A stretch of 13,989 bases of DNA from JBDNDK01 sp046719185 (lineage in GTDB: Bacteria > Armatimonadota > UBA5829). The DNA is taken from contig JBDNDK010000048.1 in the NCBI GenBank assembly GCA_046719185.1, positions 1-13,989 on the forward strand. Reading direction: 5' to 3'. The translations under genes were made by a program, and so were the position numbers. The notes beneath the pieces were generated by a model. It worked only from the letters and a program-made list of their open reading frames with translations. It was not told the DNA's origin and made no database searches. This document shows positions 7,501 through 13,359 of the stretch, one piece after another (within the stretch, counting starts at the first letter, position 1; every line of letters begins with the position of its first letter).

Positions 7501-7820
7501 TGAAATTAAAAAGAATATGTATCAAAAGGAGAAAAAAGTCTCTTATGGACGACGACCATAGTAAAACGCTACCAATAATAGGCAGCTGTAATCATTTGAA
7601 AAAGGAGGTGGCAAGTAGGCTTTAATTTCTCCCACTGCAAAATCTCCCCTGTTATCTTCAAATGATTCCTAAATGCCTTCTTTGGTAACAAAAACTTCAG
7701 TTTGAATCCAGTTTTAATTAAAAATACAAAACACACTGCAAATTCTATCTATCTTCAAATAGAATTGTATGTTTGTGTGTTTCTGGTATTCTGAAAATAT
7801 TTTATATAGGAGGCATTTCA
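7501..7820 (+). ncRNA. Long structured 5' leader of mgtE, candidate riboswitch with anti-SD
   Basis: This RNA leader has several strong elements. Hairpin TATGG/CCATA (7545-7559) has loop ACGACGA. Hairpin GCTACC (7568-7573) pairs with GGCAGC (7581-7586) with one mismatch. A long stem AATCATTTGAA (7590-7600) pairs with TTCAAATGATT (7657-7667), enclosing GGAG/CTCC (7604-7607 with 7644-7647) and GTGG/CCAC (7608-7611 with 7632-7635). Just after it, AAATGCCTTCT (7671-7681) can pair over 11 bp, with one G-U, with 7808-7818. That covers the whole AGGAGG ribosome binding site. Another hairpin is AAACACAC (7729-7736)/GTGTGTTT (7775-7782) around AATTCTAT (7741-7748)/ATAGAATT (7759-7766). I see no conserved M-box (ykoK) core and no other riboswitch consensus I know. 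Mg2+ sensing with translational control is inferred from the downstream gene. Confidence 0.6.
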
Positions 7821-9173
7821 ATGCTTATAGACAGAGAATCTGCTGTACAAACAATCCTTGAACTATTGGAAAACAGACAATTTGCATTGCTTAAGGATGA
7901 GCTTGCATCATCTAGACCTGCAGATATTGTTGATGTGATAGGTGATATTCCTATTAGAGATAGAGCTCTTGTTTTTAGACTCTTGCCAAAAGATATGGCA
8001 ATTGAAGTATTTGAAGAATTGCCTCTTGATGATCAAAGACTCTTGCTTGAAGCATTTAGCGATGAATATGTAGCTGAAATTCTTGATGAAATGTCCCCTG
8101 ATGACAGAGCTGAACTTTTTGAAGAAATGCCAGCAAAAGTTTGTGATAAACTAATGCATCTGATCAGCCCATCAGAAAGAGAAATGACAGCTAAGCTGTT
8201 GGGATACAAAGAAAATACTGCTGGAAGAATAATGACTCCAGAGTATGTTGCAATGCATGAAGATATAACTGTTGAGGAAGCCATAAAAAGAATTAGAAGT
8301 GTAGCTCTTAATAAAGAGACTATTTATTATATCTATATCACAGACAAACAAAGAAAGCTTACCGGTGTTGTATCTTTAAGAAAACTTGTGATTGCAGATC
8401 CAAAGACTCTTGTTTCTCAGATAATGAGCAAAGATGTAATTGCAGTATCAACTGACCAAGACCAAGAAGAAGTAGCTGAAACAATAAATAAATATGACTT
8501 GCTTGCAGTGCCTGTTGTGGATAGTGAAGGAAGATTAGTTGGTATTGTTACAGCTGATGATGCTGCTGATATTATGGTAGAAGAGGCAACAGAAGATATT
8601 CAGATGCTTGGTGGTATTGCAGCTATTGATATATCCTATGACAGAGCAGGAGTGTTTTTTCTATGGAGAAAAAGAATAGCTTGGCTGTTGCTATTAATAC
8701 TTACAAGTTTTGTATCTACAAGTGTTATTGCAGCATATCAAGATGTTCTTGAGAAAGTAGTAGCTCTTGCATTTTTTGTTCCTCTTTTAATAGGGTCTGG
8801 TGGAAACACTGGAACTCAAGCATCCACCTTAATAGTAAGAGCTTTAGGTACATGTGAGATAACAACAAAAGACTGGCTTAGGATACTCTGGAAAGAGATA
8901 AGAGTAGGATTATTGATAGCAGTATGTTTAGGTATCATTGTGTATATAAGAGGTTACTTTTGGATTGGTGGACCAAGCGTTGGAATGGTTGTGGGACTGG
9001 CAATGATTGTCCTAGTTTTTGGTGCAAACATTATGGGTACAGTGCTTCCATTAATCCTTGCAAAAATGAAATTAGATCCAGCAGTAATCTCAACACCTTT
9101 AATTGCAACTCTTATTGATATAACTGGATTATTTGTTTATTTTCAGATAGCAAGGATAGTACTTAAAATATAA
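7821..9173 (+). CDS. mgtE: Magnesium transporter MgtE
   Basis: A 450-aa Mg2+ channel/transporter of the inner membrane, normal length for the family. An acidic helical MgtE_N domain (about 20-130) is followed by two CBS domains (about 131-255, starting at AGRIMTPEYVAM) that sense intracellular Mg2+. A connecting helix and five membrane helices (about 285-450) complete it. The pore signature GSGGNTGTQAS is at 325-335, and the Mg2+-binding aspartate should be Asp433 in LIATLIDITG (DPAVISTPLIATLID). The start is ATG at 7821, with AGGAGG (7808-7813) 7 nt upstream; an in-frame TTG at 7773 has no such site and would add 16 residues unlike the family. It is monocistronic, with its own strong promoter and a long leader whose anti-SD can mask the ribosome binding site. 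Confidence 0.96.
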   Translation: MLIDRESAVQTILELLENRQFALLKDELASSRPADIVDVIGDIPIRDRALVFRLLPKDMAIEVFEELPLDDQRLLLEAFSDEYVAEILDEMSPDDRAELFEEMPAKVCDKLMHLISPSEREMTAKLLGYKENTAGRIMTPEYVAMHEDITVEEAIKRIRSVALNKETIYYIYITDKQRKLTGVVSLRKLVIADPKTLVSQIMSKDVIAVSTDQDQEEVAETINKYDLLAVPVVDSEGRLVGIVTADDAADIMVEEATEDIQMLGGIAAIDISYDRAGVFFLWRKRIAWLLLLILTSFVSTSVIAAYQDVLEKVVALAFFVPLLIGSGGNTGTQASTLIVRALGTCEITTKDWLRILWKEIRVGLLIAVCLGIIVYIRGYFWIGGPSVGMVVGLAMIVLVFGANIMGTVLPLILAKMKLDPAVISTPLIATLIDITGLFVYFQIARIVLKI

Positions 9174-9431
9174 AATATTGGAAATGTAAATTTAACGGTT
9201 TTTTGAGAGCGGAACAATAAATATGCTGCCAAGAATGAACAGAGATTTTGCTTAATTATCGATCTTTCAGATTATGCTTAAGAAGCTTTATTTTTAGAGA
9301 TATATTAAGAAAAGACTAGGAAAAGGGGGACACATACTCTTCTGAAAATTGATTCTAACCTGCTCTGGTATATGATTTCCACGGATATAAAAGAAGTGCA
9401 TAGATGTTTGTTGGAATGTTAAAATAGATAT
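9174..9431. other. Intergenic gap with no gene; partly a mobile-element scar
   Basis: This gap separates two convergent genes (mgtE and the ccdA operon). I found no ORF, RNA gene or clear U-tailed terminator in 9174-9310. TGCTTAA occurs twice (near 9250 and 9274). The right half holds the possible mobile-element remnant listed separately. Confidence 0.6.
9321..9422 (+). pseudogene. Possible remnant of a REP-associated Y1 transposase unit
   Basis: The GGGGGACACATACT run at 9325-9338, followed by TTCTGAAAATTGATTC, resembles sequence I recall just upstream of Transposase_17/TnpA-REP genes. In the frame from 9348 it continues as 24 codons to a TAA at 9420-9422 (IDSNLLWYMISTDIKEV..., 24 residues). 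This loosely recalls the family start 'IE-x-PGALYHVISRGN', but the HUH-side residues are lost. The rest of any transposase is absent. Recognition is from memory and the likeness is weak. Confidence 0.25.
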
Positions 9432-10133
9432 TTATACTGATGCAGTGTATATTAAGTATAAACCACCAACCATAACCAAGACTCCACATACTTTTCTCAT
9501 AATAATTGCACCTTTGGACTTTTCATTCCAGTTTAGATATTGTTGAACAGCTTCTGCTGATGTGCCTGCAAATGTTATAACTGCACAATGACCTATTCCA
9601 AACACAGCAAGAAGTGTGATTGCATATATCATATTTGTTTCTGCCAATTTGAAACTTACCATTAGCACTGGTGCCATAAATCCAAATGTGCAAGGACCTA
9701 ATGCCACACCAAAAACCAAACCTAATATGAATGCAGCTAAATATCCTCTTTTTTTCATTCCAACATTACCAGGTCCAGCACAAGGCATAGGAATAACATC
9801 CATTAAATGCAACCCTACTATAAAAAATACAACCGCTACAATATAATTAGCATAGCCACCCATATCACCCATAATTCTGCCCATTTGAGCAGTGATAACA
9901 CCAACAACAGCTATGGTGACAAGAATTCCTAATGCAAACAATGATGATATACCAAAAGCCTTCTTTCTTGTCAAAACACCTTGTTCACTAATAAAACCAA
10001 TAATCAAGGGAATACTTGCCAAGTGGCATGGGCTGAATATAATACTGAATATACCCCATAAAAATGCAGCAGCAAGTGCAATGGCAGGTGCTCCTTCCAT
10101 TGCCTTAGAAAAATATAAAAATAATTGTTCCAA
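9432..10133 (-). CDS. ccdA: CcdA/DsbD-type transmembrane thiol-electron transporter
   Basis: A 233-aa membrane protein with about six hydrophobic segments and the DsbD/CcdA transmembrane layout. Each half carries a proline-cysteine motif: SPC at 34-36 (SPCHLASIPLIIGF) and GPC at 146-148 (GPCTFGFMAPV). The redox pair should be Cys36 and Cys148; extra cysteines are Cys118 (MPCAGPG loop), Cys183 and one near the C-terminus. Such proteins carry electrons from cytoplasmic thioredoxin to thioredoxin-fold proteins outside the membrane. The start is TTG at 10133, with an AGGGAG site (10143-10148) 9 nt upstream. It is the last gene of the arsR operon, 25 nt after the anchored thioredoxin, which is its likely partner. 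A role in cytochrome c maturation is possible, but no heme-handling gene is present. Confidence 0.85.
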   Translation of the reverse strand: MEQLFLYFSKAMEGAPAIALAAAFLWGIFSIIFSPCHLASIPLIIGFISEQGVLTRKKAFGISSLFALGILVTIAVVGVITAQMGRIMGDMGGYANYIVAVVFFIVGLHLMDVIPMPCAGPGNVGMKKRGYLAAFILGLVFGVALGPCTFGFMAPVLMVSFKLAETNMIYAITLLAVFGIGHCAVITFAGTSAEAVQQYLNWNEKSKGAIIMRKVCGVLVMVGGLYLIYTASV

Positions 10134-10158
10134 TAGTACAAGCTCCCTACTTTTTTGT

Positions 10159-10821
10159 CTAGTCTAGCTTTATGTCATGCTCCTCAAATGTTGCAAGTAT
10201 ATCTTCTTTTGAAAAGAAACCAACATGTCTAAAAATTTCTTTTCCTTCAGAATCAAGAAAAACTTGTGTTGGAATAGTTTGAATATTATATTTCTCTGCA
10301 GCTGATGGATCTTTCCAGACATCATAAAATACAACATTCAGCTTTCCTTTATAGTCTTTTTCTAACTCTGCAATAATTGGCTTCATCATCTTACATGGCA
10401 TACATTTTTCTGCACCTAGTTCAATTAATGTAGGAAGTTTTGCTGGTGATTTTTTTGTTTCATTCTTTTGGGCTGCTGCTGGCTTTGAATCTGTTTTTTC
10501 AACAGTATTCTCAGCTTTTGGTTTTACTGTTTCTTTGATTTCTTTACTTTCAGCCTTTATTTCATCTACTTTTGCAGCAGCAACTTCTTCAGTCTGTTCT
10601 TCTTCAACAGCCTTTGCTTCTTCCTTAGATAATGATGTTTCATCAACTTCAGATATATTCTTTTTCACCTTTTTTTCTTGATTATTAGCATTATCTAGAG
10701 ATGAAATATCTGCACAACAAGGGGTATCTTCTTTTTGATTGTTATTATTAGCAACTACAGCAGCAATCACTGCTAGAACCAGAATCACAACAATTACTAT
10801 TTTCCATTGATTTTTCATCAT
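10159..10821 (-). CDS. Membrane-anchored thioredoxin-like protein (CMPC)
   Basis: A 220-aa protein with three parts: an N-terminal membrane anchor (8-24, after MMKNQWK), a highly charged Lys/Glu/Ala-rich linker (about 40-128), and a thioredoxin fold (about 129-220). The active site is Cys140-Met-Pro-Cys143, and the cis-proline is Pro184 in TIPTQVF. A CC pair (35-36) follows the anchor. Positive residues before the anchor predict that the thioredoxin domain faces outward. Low linker complexity suggests a flexible tether. I chose ATG at 10821 because GGAG (10829-10832) is 7 nt upstream; an ATG at 10842 is in frame, but its upstream site is poor. Either start overlaps the preceding gene (74 nt with the chosen one). 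The active site suits a reductase or resolving role fed by CcdA, encoded directly downstream. Confidence 0.85.
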   Translation of the reverse strand: MMKNQWKIVIVVILVLAVIAAVVANNNNQKEDTPCCADISSLDNANNQEKKVKKNISEVDETSLSKEEAKAVEEEQTEEVAAAKVDEIKAESKEIKETVKPKAENTVEKTDSKPAAAQKNETKKSPAKLPTLIELGAEKCMPCKMMKPIIAELEKDYKGKLNVVFYDVWKDPSAAEKYNIQTIPTQVFLDSEGKEIFRHVGFFSKEDILATFEEHDIKLD

Positions 10822-11218
10822 TTGAACGCTCCATTTTAGCATTTATAAGTTTATAACATTCTTCTGTTACTAGATTTAATTCACAGTCTGAAATATTGAA
10901 ATCATGTGCTTTCTCAATTCCAAGATTTGTAACTACAATATAATGATAGTCATTAATATCAGCATTTTCCATGATTTTTTTTGCACAAGCAACAGTACAT
11001 CCATCTAAAACGACCACATCATCGGCACCATTGACAGATGCGATCATTCCACTTATATGTCCACCTACTCCAGCAAGACAGAAAAACTTACCTTTGCCTT
11101 CAACATCCATTTTTTTTGCAACTTCATTTGTGATTTGTCCCACATTTGAACCACCAGAACATGCTAAAAATACTACAGTTTTTGAGTTAGAACTGCAATC
11201 ACATTTACATTCACTCAT
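10748..11218 (-). CDS. DGC-domain cysteine-rich putative zinc-binding protein
   Basis: A 156-aa cytoplasmic protein of the DGC family (PF08859, 'putative zinc-binding protein'). The N-terminus MSECKCDC has three closely spaced cysteines. The core shows FLACSGGSNVGQITNEVAKKM (17-37), FFCLAGVGGHISGM (45-58) and the naming motif DGC in VLDGCTVACAKK (70-81). The C-terminal tail (about 143-156) holds six cysteines in NCCDSGSSSDCCCSC. Fifteen cysteines in 156 residues strongly suggest metal or metalloid binding. Biochemical function is not known to me. GGAG (11227-11230) lies 8 nt before the ATG. Its last 74 bases are also read in another frame as the start of the anchored thioredoxin. It sits between two thioredoxin-fold genes in the arsR operon. 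Confidence 0.82.
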   Translation of the reverse strand: MSECKCDCSSNSKTVVFLACSGGSNVGQITNEVAKKMDVEGKGKFFCLAGVGGHISGMIASVNGADDVVVLDGCTVACAKKIMENADINDYHYIVVTNLGIEKAHDFNISDCELNLVTEECYKLINAKMERSNDEKSMENSNCCDSGSSSDCCCSC

Positions 11219-11242
11219 TTGACAGTCTCCACCTAATTAATT

Positions 11243-11476
11243 TTATGCTAGATATTTTTTTATCTCTTCTATTTCAGGGACTTTGCCTGCAAATTTCACT
11301 TCACCATCAACAGCAAGTGCAGGAGTCATCATTACTCCAAATTTCATAATATCAGCTACTTGGGTTATCTTTTCCATTTCATACTCAATACCTAATTCAT
11401 CAGCAGCTTTTTTTGTCAATTCAGCAAGTTTTTGACATTTTGGACATCCCGTGCCTAATATTTGTAACTTTTTCAT
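11243..11476 (-). CDS. Small redox-active disulfide protein (thioredoxin fold, TIGR00412 type)
   Basis: A 77-aa single-domain glutaredoxin/thioredoxin-like protein of the TM0996/MTH895 group ('small redox-active disulfide protein 2'). The active site GTGCPKCQK has Cys11 and Cys14, and MMTPALAVDG (49-58) holds the cis-proline Pro52. No signal peptide, so it is cytoplasmic. GGAGGA (11480-11485) is 3 nt from the ATG, and the permease stop is 13 nt upstream. Members are often next to permeases of the ArsP/UPF0718 family. I infer that it supplies electrons or hands a thiophilic ligand to the neighbouring membrane proteins. Confidence 0.88.
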   Translation of the reverse strand: MKKLQILGTGCPKCQKLAELTKKAADELGIEYEMEKITQVADIMKFGVMMTPALAVDGEVKFAGKVPEIEEIKKYLA

Positions 11477-11489
11477 TTATTCCTCCAAT

Positions 11490-12788
11490 TTAGAATAGAT
11501 TTCCATATATCATACCAGCAATTGTTGCCATCACAATTACAAGACTAACAAAAACAATTGTTTTCTTTAATCCCATAATGCTTTTTATTACAATCATATT
11601 TGGAAGAGATAAAGCAGGACCAGCAAGAAGAAGTGCCAGAGCAGGACCTTTACCCATTCCGCTTCCAATCAAACCTTGCAAAATCGGGACTTCAGTGAGA
11701 GTTGCAAAATACATAAATGCACCAGCAACTGATGCAAACAGATTGGCACCAAGTGAGTTTCCACCAACTGCATTTGCAATTAAATGAGATGGTATTAATC
11801 CTTCCTGTCCAGGTCTTCCTAATAATGCACCAGCAATGATAACTCCAAAGAACAATAGAGGCATAATCTGTTTTGCATATCCCCAAGTAGAGTTCATCCA
11901 TTCACCACCCTCACCTTTGCTGGTGCTGAGAACAATTGAAAGTCCAATTATTCCAGCTGTAAATGGAATTAAAGGTTCATGCGAGAATAAAAAAGCTAAT
12001 ACAATTGCAGGAATTGCAGCAAGTGTTATCTTCCAAAGTTTCACACCAAACCAAGCAGTAAGTATCAAAGAAAATGCAACAGCAAAAAAGCCTGTGATTA
12101 TCCATTTATATGAAAATACAAAACTCCAAAAACCAACTTCCTGAATAGGCTTTCCCCAGTTTGCAAAAATTAAAATTGCCACCATTGAAGCAAAATATAA
12201 TATATTCTGCCATAAAGGTCTATCAACTTCAGTATCAGTCATATCAGCCAAAGCATTTGCTTTTTCAACTTCTTCTTTTAAGAATATAAAATGCATTGCT
12301 AATCCAATAATAATACTAAAACAAATTGCTCCAACTGCTCTTGCAATTCCAAGCTCAATTCCCAATATTCTAGCAGTAAGAATAATTGCCAATACATTAA
12401 TTGCTGGACCTGAATATAGAAAAGCAGTAGCTGGACCTAATCCAGCACCTATTTTGTAGATACCAGCAAACAATGGTAACACTGTGCAAGAACAAACAGC
12501 TAAGATAGTTCCTGATACAGAAGCAACACCATATGCAAGTGTTTTCTTTGCTTTTGGTCCTAGATATTTCATAACTGAGGCTTGACTCACAAATACTGCA
12601 ATAGCACCGGCAATAAAAAATGCTGGAATCAGACATAAAATCACATGCTCTTGAGCATACCATTTTGCTAAATGAAATGCCTCAAGTATTGCATTATCAA
12701 ATCTAGCTTTCCCAACAGGCAAATAGAAAAATGCCAAGAAAACAGCTGCTATTATTGCTAATGGTTTCCACTCATTCTTCCAACTCAA
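11490..12788 (-). CDS. ArsP/UPF0718-family permease, likely metal or organoarsenical exporter
   Basis: A 432-aa polytopic membrane protein with roughly ten hydrophobic segments, of the permease family PF03773 (DUF318) that includes ArsP, an exporter of trivalent organoarsenicals, and related metal-efflux permeases. The first half has AVCSCTVLPLFAGIY (97-111) with the Cys99/Cys101 pair, then GAGLGPATAFLYSGPAIN (114-131). The second half repeats the pattern as TLTEVPILQGLIGSGMGKGPALALLLAGPALSLP, but there Thr-Glu replaces the Cys pair. A cytoplasmic loop (about 171-195) is acidic. The start is TTG at 12788, with AGGAG (12796-12800) 7 nt upstream. It is the second gene of the ArsR operon, and an operator half-site pair (12818-12833) lies 29 nt before its start. 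Substrate could be an arsenical, copper, zinc or another soft metal; the sequence does not decide. Confidence 0.85.
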   Translation of the reverse strand: MSWKNEWKPLAIIAAVFLAFFYLPVGKARFDNAILEAFHLAKWYAQEHVILCLIPAFFIAGAIAVFVSQASVMKYLGPKAKKTLAYGVASVSGTILAVCSCTVLPLFAGIYKIGAGLGPATAFLYSGPAINVLAIILTARILGIELGIARAVGAICFSIIIGLAMHFIFLKEEVEKANALADMTDTEVDRPLWQNILYFASMVAILIFANWGKPIQEVGFWSFVFSYKWIITGFFAVAFSLILTAWFGVKLWKITLAAIPAIVLAFLFSHEPLIPFTAGIIGLSIVLSTSKGEGGEWMNSTWGYAKQIMPLLFFGVIIAGALLGRPGQEGLIPSHLIANAVGGNSLGANLFASVAGAFMYFATLTEVPILQGLIGSGMGKGPALALLLAGPALSLPNMIVIKSIMGLKKTIVFVSLVIVMATIAGMIYGNLF

Positions 12789-12817
12789 TTTTCAACTCCT
12801 AGTTTATGCTTGGCAAT

Positions 12818-12833
12818 TTGGCAACATAGCCAA
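12818..12833. promoter_or_regulatory. ArsR operator copy 2 (TTGGC-N6-GCCAA)
   Basis: TTGGC (12818-12822), six bases, GCCAA (12829-12833): the same 16-bp inverted repeat as at the arsR promoter. A further TTGGC at 12810-12814 makes direct TTGGCAA repeats and an extended CTTGGC...GCCAAG palindrome (12809-12834). It lies in the 76-nt gap between arsR and the permease. I could not place a convincing -35/-10 pair here, so it may control an internal promoter or block read-through. Confidence 0.65.
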
Positions 12834-12864
12834 GAGAAATATAAAAAAATTAACCCTCTATGGA

Positions 12865-13200
12865 TTATTTAGAACAAGTTACACATATTGATTCAGTATA
12901 TTCAGAAGTTTTAGAAGATATAATAGCCTCTACACAACCGAAAAAATTAATAACACAAGGTGTTTTAAGACTATACCACACCTGAGAACCTCTTTTTTCA
13001 TCCTGAACTATGCCGGCATTCTTTAACACACTTAAATGTTTTGATATTGTAGATATATCTGAGCCTACCATATCTGTTATTTCACAAACACATCTCTCAC
13101 CTTTTGATAATTCATCAATTATAAATAATCTTGATGGATGTGCTAGTGCTTTTAATATTTTAGCTCTCGTATCATATTTTTTTATAATTTCAGATTTCAT
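12865..13200 (-). CDS. arsR: ArsR/SmtB-family metal(loid)-responsive repressor
   Basis: A 111-aa winged-helix repressor of normal family length. LKALAHPSRLFIIDEL (17-31) leads to the metal-binding box ERCVCE (35-40, Cys37 and Cys39), the counterpart of ELCVCDL in ArsR. The recognition helix is DISTISKHLSVLKNAG (48-63), and the wing is EKRGSQVWYSL (68-78). More cysteines follow: Cys82, Cys89 and a C-terminal pair, Cys106/Cys109 (CVTC). This thiol set suits As(III) or a soft metal. Binding of the ligand releases the DNA. The promoter directly upstream has a TTGGC-N6-GCCAA operator over its -35 box, so autoregulation is very likely. Its position first in the operon and the second operator before the permease mark it as the local regulator. 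The exact inducer is unknown. Confidence 0.92.
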   Translation of the reverse strand: MKSEIIKKYDTRAKILKALAHPSRLFIIDELSKGERCVCEITDMVGSDISTISKHLSVLKNAGIVQDEKRGSQVWYSLKTPCVINFFGCVEAIISSKTSEYTESICVTCSK

Positions 13201-13220
13201 TAAAATACCATCCTAATTAA

Positions 13221-13250
13221 ATATTACCATCATTTGGCTGTTTTGCCAAG
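13221..13250 (-). promoter_or_regulatory. arsR promoter with overlapping operator copy 1
   Basis: On the reverse strand the -35 box TTGGCA (13249-13244), a 17-nt spacer and TAATAT (13226-13221) form a promoter about 20 nt before the arsR ATG. The inverted repeat TTGGC (13234-13238)/GCCAA (13245-13249) with a 6-nt spacer covers the -35 box and part of the spacer, so a bound repressor would exclude RNA polymerase. A weak AGGA site (13211-13214) precedes the ATG by 10 nt. Confidence 0.7.
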
Positions 13251-13287
13251 TGTCTTTGTAAAAATTCCAACATTAAACAAATAACCT

Positions 13288-13316
13288 TTGGAAGATACCT
13301 AATATAAGTATATAAT
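13288..13316 (+). promoter_or_regulatory. Promoter of the FAD-dependent oxidoreductase gene
   Basis: TTGGAA (13288-13293), a 17-nt spacer and a perfect TATAAT (13311-13316) point rightward, giving a start near 13323 and a leader of about 37 nt. TTCCAA (13265-13270) upstream forms an inverted repeat with the -35 box, a possible activator or repressor site. Confidence 0.65.
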
Positions 13317-13359
13317 AATTAATGATATTATAAATCAATATTGCATTTGAGGATATCAA

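Noticed and set aside
7545..7559. Guanidine-II (mini-ykkC) hairpin because of the ACGACGA loop
   Set aside because: The class needs two hairpins with ACGR tetraloops. Here there is one hairpin with a 7-nt loop, and the gene is a magnesium transporter.
7590..7667. Cobalamin, SAM, lysine or c-di-GMP riboswitch
   Set aside because: None of their conserved core strings (such as the B12 box) is present in the leader.
7729..7782. Intrinsic terminator in the mgtE leader
   Set aside because: The hairpin is real but is followed by CTGGTATTCTG and not a U-tract, so transcription attenuation here is unlikely.
7773..7820. TTG at 7773 as start of MgtE
   Set aside because: It has no ribosome binding site and lies in a hairpin arm; the ATG at 7821 has AGGAGG at ideal distance and gives the family's normal N-terminus.
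9433..9450. Terminator hairpin at the end of ccdA
   Set aside because: The ACTG/CAGT stem is only 4 bp plus wobble, lies in the coding region, and is not followed by a proper U-run.
11836..12144. 102-codon forward ORF inside the permease gene
   Set aside because: Antisense shadow of the real permease gene, which has conserved motifs and a ribosome binding site.
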